From TMED26 sp002694075 (GTDB taxonomy: Bacteria; Pseudomonadota; Alphaproteobacteria; Thalassobaculales; Thalassobaculaceae): a stretch of 64,000 bases of DNA. The translations under genes and the position numbers were made by a program. This document shows positions 62,878 to 64,000 of this stretch, one piece after another. Below the pieces are notes generated by a model. The model saw nothing but the letters and a program-made list of their open reading frames with translations, was not told where the DNA came from and searched no databases. Location: assembly GCA_036160575.1 (NCBI GenBank), contig JAYYDT010000119.1, positions 12,811-76,810 of the forward strand, written 5' to 3'. Each line of letters opens with the position of its first letter. Positions within the stretch are counted from its first letter, which is position 1.

Positions 62878-63671
62878 GGCGCTGGGGCTCGTCGTCGCGG
62901 TTTTGGGGGCCCCTTTTTTCTTTGGCCGTCATAGGTGACAAGCATCCGCATATCCCGGCCATATTTGCGGAAATGTTTAACGAAATCCTGCATATACCGG
63001 GTTAAATCCACGCAGCCAATGGACCCCGGAATGGCGCCGCCATGAATCGCGAAACCGCCGCGGCCGTAGGTGCGTGTGCCCAAAATTGGCCGCACCCAAA
63101 TGCGGTTCCTTCCCCAGGAAGTCTCACCACCCGACCAACTCCCTCTCCACGGTATTACGGCACGAAGGTTTTCATACAAGGAGAGATCATCGAGCCTTTG
63201 GAGGTTCAACTGCCGCACGTGGTAGGTGCCTTCCGGGATCGGTCCTTTGTTCATCATTTTTTGAAACTCCCAGGTTTGGAACCCGCGACTGCCGGACACC
63301 GCCGGCCATTTTTTGCCGTTGAAAGGCCGGCCGACCCAGTGCAGGGCTTGGCCGTCGAAGATCAACGAGGCTTGCGGCGCGCGTTTAAGCTCCTCCCGGT
63401 ATTTTTTGATCCCCGCCGTCAAAAGATGAAGGGTTTCATCCTTCGGTTGAATTATGCCAGTTTCAGGGCGCTTTCGTGACTTTTGAAAGGCACGGATGGC
63501 GACCGCCACCTTGGGCGTGTAATGGCGGTCGACGCGGTCGTCGTAAAACGTCCGCTGGCCCGGGGTCGGTTTGAGGGTGGCCAGGGCGGCCTTGATCAAA
63601 AACACATCATCGGGCTTGTTGCGTTGGCCCGGGCCGACCGGCCCGCTGAGGGGGATGAGTTGGGTGGTCAT
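62859..63671 (-). CDS. PG-binding + Tlde1/DUF2778-like L,D-transpeptidase protein
   Basis: A 270-residue protein without signal peptide or membrane span. Residues about 8-88 look like a peptidoglycan-binding-1 domain (V-G-P-G-Q-R-N-K-P-D-D-V then A-V-A-I-R-A-F-Q). Residues about 102-250 resemble DUF2778: L-I-F-D-G-Q-A-L-H-W near 105, G-P-I-P-E-G-T-Y near 143, and the catalytic-type F-A-I-H-G-G-A-I-P-G-S-I-G-C-V-D with His 210 and Cys 220. A ten-residue His-Cys gap matches what I recall for the effector Tlde1. Lack of a signal peptide would fit export by a dedicated system. GGGAGG precedes the ATG. Confidence 0.78.
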   Translation of the reverse strand: MTTQLIPLSGPVGPGQRNKPDDVFLIKAALATLKPTPGQRTFYDDRVDRHYTPKVAVAIRAFQKSRKRPETGIIQPKDETLHLLTAGIKKYREELKRAPQASLIFDGQALHWVGRPFNGKKWPAVSGSRGFQTWEFQKMMNKGPIPEGTYHVRQLNLQRLDDLSLYENLRAVIPWRGSWSGGETSWGRNRIWVRPILGTRTYGRGGFAIHGGAIPGSIGCVDLTRYMQDFVKHFRKYGRDMRMLVTYDGQRKKGPPKPRRRAPAPVDTGG

Positions 63672-63895
63672 GGGGCGCCTCCCACCGTGTCGATAAATTA
63701 GGATAAATCCTAAATCAATATGACACGTTTTACGCGAAAATTAAAGTTCCAAATTTGAGGCCACGCACGGGCGGGCGAGCGCGGGGGTCCAAACGCCGCA
63801 ACATGGCGCCACGCCACCTGCGGCAGCATCGCCGCTCCAAGCCCGATGAGGTCGGTTAAATCCCGATTATATCTCAGAAATTAAGCGCTTTTATT
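63672..63895. other. Intergenic region, nothing identified
   Basis: AT-rich near the transpeptidase start (63690-63745), then GC-rich. It probably holds the transpeptidase promoter; no clear boxes, hairpin with T-run or RNA gene seen. Confidence 0.4.
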
Positions 63896-64000
63896 TTACA
63901 GCGCGGCCAACCGTTCCATGGCCGCCCTCAATTGGTCGCGCTTGCGTGTTTCCTCGGCCAGGCGGTCGCGATTTTCGGCGACGACGGTTTCCGGCGCTTT
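63896..64000 (-). CDS. valS: Valyl-tRNA synthetase, C-terminal end only
   Basis: The last 34 codons of a gene that continues past the window. The peptide K-A-P-E-T-V-V-A-E-N-R-D-R-L-A-E-E followed by a charged helix ending R-L-A-A-L matches the C-terminal coiled coil of ValS, which usually reads A-P-E-x-V-V-x-x-x-R-E-R-L-A-E. Assignment rests on this short tail only. Confidence 0.75.
   Translation of the reverse strand, partial: KAPETVVAENRDRLAEETRKRDQLRAAMERLAAL

Overview
The window looks like a chromosome segment of a free-living, high-GC alphaproteobacterium, most likely in or near the Rhodospirillales. The strongest sign is the gene order dusB-ntrB-ntrC-ntrY-ntrX-trkA-dat-HAD-hfq-hflX (54.0 down to 42.1 kb), which I recall as typical of that group. 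Supporting signs are an intracellular polyhydroxyalkanoate depolymerase, a CIRCE-controlled groES-groEL operon, and mfd / sdhE / recG side by side. I saw no tRNA or rRNA gene, no CRISPR array, no insertion sequence and no phage module.

Layout. 0-5.4 kb: lemA with a DUF3137 partner broken by an in-frame TAA, two unlisted small genes (a 26-residue peptide with a perfect Shine-Dalgarno and a 42-residue membrane peptide), an Sel1-repeat protein, the rplM-rpsI operon, an aldose epimerase and a thioesterase. 5.6-12.2 kb: LysE-type exporter, two tandem HAD phosphatases, an alpha/beta hydrolase, an AEC transporter, an enoyl-CoA hydratase and a CoA-binding/O-acetylhomoserine sulfhydrylase fusion. 12.2-17.8 kb: an accessory catabolic locus with an SDR, an HpsN-like sulfopropanediol dehydrogenase, a TRAP transporter (DctP and fused DctQM) and a 53-residue membrane peptide, closed by a strong terminator.

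17.8-32.6 kb: metabolic genes (M14 deacylase, PNPOx-like protein, parE, beta-hydroxyacid dehydrogenase, DEAD-box helicase, glutamine amidotransferase, TauD dioxygenase, class V aminotransferase, acyl-CoA synthetase, FrnE-like DsbA). 32.6-42.1 kb: GNAT, mfd, sdhE, recG, inositol-phosphatase family, groEL, groES. 42.1-54.0 kb: the nitrogen-regulation and RNA-metabolism cluster. 54.2-60.0 kb: a MoxR / VWA / XdhC / MoeA-MobA / IscU-like set that resembles the maturation half of a CO dehydrogenase or xanthine dehydrogenase operon, without any structural subunit in view. 60.2-62.0 kb: PHA depolymerase and a small protein phosphatase.

The right end is the most unusual part. At 62.0-63.7 kb a PG-binding plus Tlde1-like L,D-transpeptidase protein sits upstream of a membrane-protein gene that exists as a 486-bp tandem duplication. 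The copy next to the enzyme has decayed and has stops in place of two tryptophan codons. This is compatible with a toxin/immunity pair, but that is inference. The window ends inside the C-terminus of valS.

Most genes are ordinary, GC-rich and closely packed, with many ATGA, GTGA or TGATG overlaps. Protein starts given here were chosen by ribosome-binding sites and family N-termini, so several differ from the longest open frame.
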